Shown one piece after another: positions 55,149 through 55,733 of a stretch of 55,733 bases of DNA. The position numbers and the translations under genes were made by a program. Source of the stretch: an uncultured Peptococcaceae bacterium (lineage in GTDB: Bacteria; Bacillota; Dehalobacteriia; UBA4068); contig CASEQE010000084.1 in NCBI GenBank assembly GCA_949289995.1, positions 1 through 55,733 of the forward strand. Reading direction: 5' to 3'. How positions within the stretch are numbered: position 1 is the first letter of the stretch; each line of letters starts with the position of its first letter. The notes below the pieces were generated by a model, which was not told where the DNA came from, did no database searches, and worked only from the letters and a program-made list of their open reading frames with translations.

Positions 55149-55733
55149 GTTTTTCCCCCTTGCTGTTTGCCAAAGCGTAATTCTAGCGATTGCTTACGAT
55201 AGATCAGAAATAGCCCTACGCAACTGTTAAAAGGACGTATCAGGCCTCCCTCCGCTAATTCCACTCCAATCACGCCACCGTCTACCAACTGAAAAAAATT
55301 CTTTACCTGGCAGCAGGAAAAACCATAACCAGGCGCTAAAGAAGGCGAAAGTTCCTGGTCGGGAGACAAACGTTGGCCAAAATACTGGCGCAAATATTTA
55401 AAAGCCGCCATCATATAAGCGGATACCCAATTGTTTTGTAATAACAACTCTATCGTTGGGCTGCCGTCTTCCGCTTGCCAGGATGGACCAGTGAGCATAT
55501 AAACGAGAATATCGTCGATCTCCATGCCAGCGTATGCCAGCAAATCCTCAGATACAAAGGAAGTTCCCTCTATTTCCAGCGTATCACCTTGCAGAGCAAA
55601 CTGGCGAAAACTGCGCCAGGTAAAGCGATATTGCCAATTGCCTGCAGTTTCATTCCGCAAGGCTAATCCTTTTTGCAAAAGAAAAGCTAATCTTTTGGGA
55701 TTACGGTTAATGCCACATAATTGGCAAAAAGCG
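55139..55733 (-). CDS. MetH-activation-domain-like protein, 5' end cut by the window
   Basis: 198 residues are visible; the frame is open to the window end, so the start lies outside and any start near 55678 would be false. The C-terminal half shows the signature of the vitamin B12-dependent methionine synthase activation domain: LSPSLAPGYGFSCCQVKNFFQLVD, then IGVELAEGGLIRPFNSCVGLFLI. Stand-alone proteins of this kind are common beside corrinoid methyltransferases and RACo-type activators; they may bind SAM for reactivation. Overlaps the ASKHA gene by 10 bases. Confidence 0.85.
   Translation of the reverse strand, partial: AFCQLCGINRNPKRLAFLLQKGLALRNETAGNWQYRFTWRSFRQFALQGDTLEIEGTSFVSEDLLAYAGMEIDDILVYMLTGPSWQAEDGSPTIELLLQNNWVSAYMMAAFKYLRQYFGQRLSPDQELSPSLAPGYGFSCCQVKNFFQLVDGGVIGVELAEGGLIRPFNSCVGLFLIYRKQSLELRFGKQQGGKTCE

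Noticed and set aside
55139..55678. Complete 179-residue protein starting at 55678
   Set aside because: The frame is open to the window edge and the proposed TTG has no ribosome site; the gene is cut, not complete.

Overview
This window comes from a spore-forming, anaerobic member of the Bacillota (Clostridia or Negativicutes type); the exact lineage cannot be fixed by reading alone. The grounds are the sporulation genes yabP and yabQ beside divIC and yabR, two GerMN-domain proteins, a candidate forespore-type promoter in front of a tiny Asn/Gln-rich peptide, a CIRCE/HrcA heat-shock operon, and an anaerobic energy set: a lactate dehydrogenase/Etf complex of the electron-bifurcating type, nickel-pincer cofactor genes (larE, larC) and a corrinoid methyl-transfer locus. 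GC content is moderate by eye.

Layout. 1-5186 (minus): hrcA-grpE-dnaK-dnaJ behind a CIRCE operator. 5293-9066 (minus): an orphan methylmalonyl-CoA-mutase-like protein, an SH3b/AMIN/amidase cell-wall hydrolase and a 54-residue N/Q-rich peptide gene. 9414-12269: a GerMN lipoprotein (+), a GIY-YIG protein and hpt (-), and a membrane-anchored protein of unknown function (+). 12247-14811 (minus): ppx/gppA-pyrK-pyrD. 14872-17170 (minus): yabP-yabQ, then a small HTH gene-divIC-yabR. 17306-19077 (minus): rplS, efp and a CD1247-type zinc-ribbon protein. 19273-21938 (+): an OmpR-type two-component system. 22039-27158 (minus): tandem-GerMN protein-larE-larC-HAD phosphatase-FAD dehydrogenase. 27467-33681 (+): a Sapep (PepV-like) dipeptidase, a membrane protein with a 90-bp coding minisatellite, pepF-rlmB-queuosine-precursor transporter.

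33804-37404 (minus): lactate dehydrogenase-like flavoprotein, etfB and ferredoxin-domain etfA, divergent from a LysR regulator and an AEC permease (+). 39508-48640 (+): rpiB-comEB-wecB and the full atpI-B-E-F-H-A-G-D-C operon, with a c subunit of proton-binding type. 48921-51729 (+): an SLH/GH18 protein and a TraB-family membrane protein. 51730-52150: an intergenic region holding a structured inverted repeat and a candidate ~180-nt small RNA unit. 52151-55733 (minus): a corrinoid module made of a MetH-activation-domain-like protein (cut by the window end), an ASKHA/[2Fe-2S] corrinoid activator, and a UroD-family methyltransferase fused to a thioredoxin-like domain. That last gene carries an in-frame UAG at codon 147.

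How parts may work together (inference): the Lar proteins would build the cofactor of a lactate racemase encoded elsewhere, which would supply the D- or L-lactate used by the LDH-Etf complex. The corrinoid module would move methyl groups to a thiol or folate acceptor. The points most worth a second look are the in-frame UAG, the N/Q-rich peptide with its sigma-G-like promoter, the face-to-face overlapping promoters of lysR and the lactate operon, the coding minisatellite, the palindrome-embedded promoter of the small HTH gene, and the candidate small RNA.
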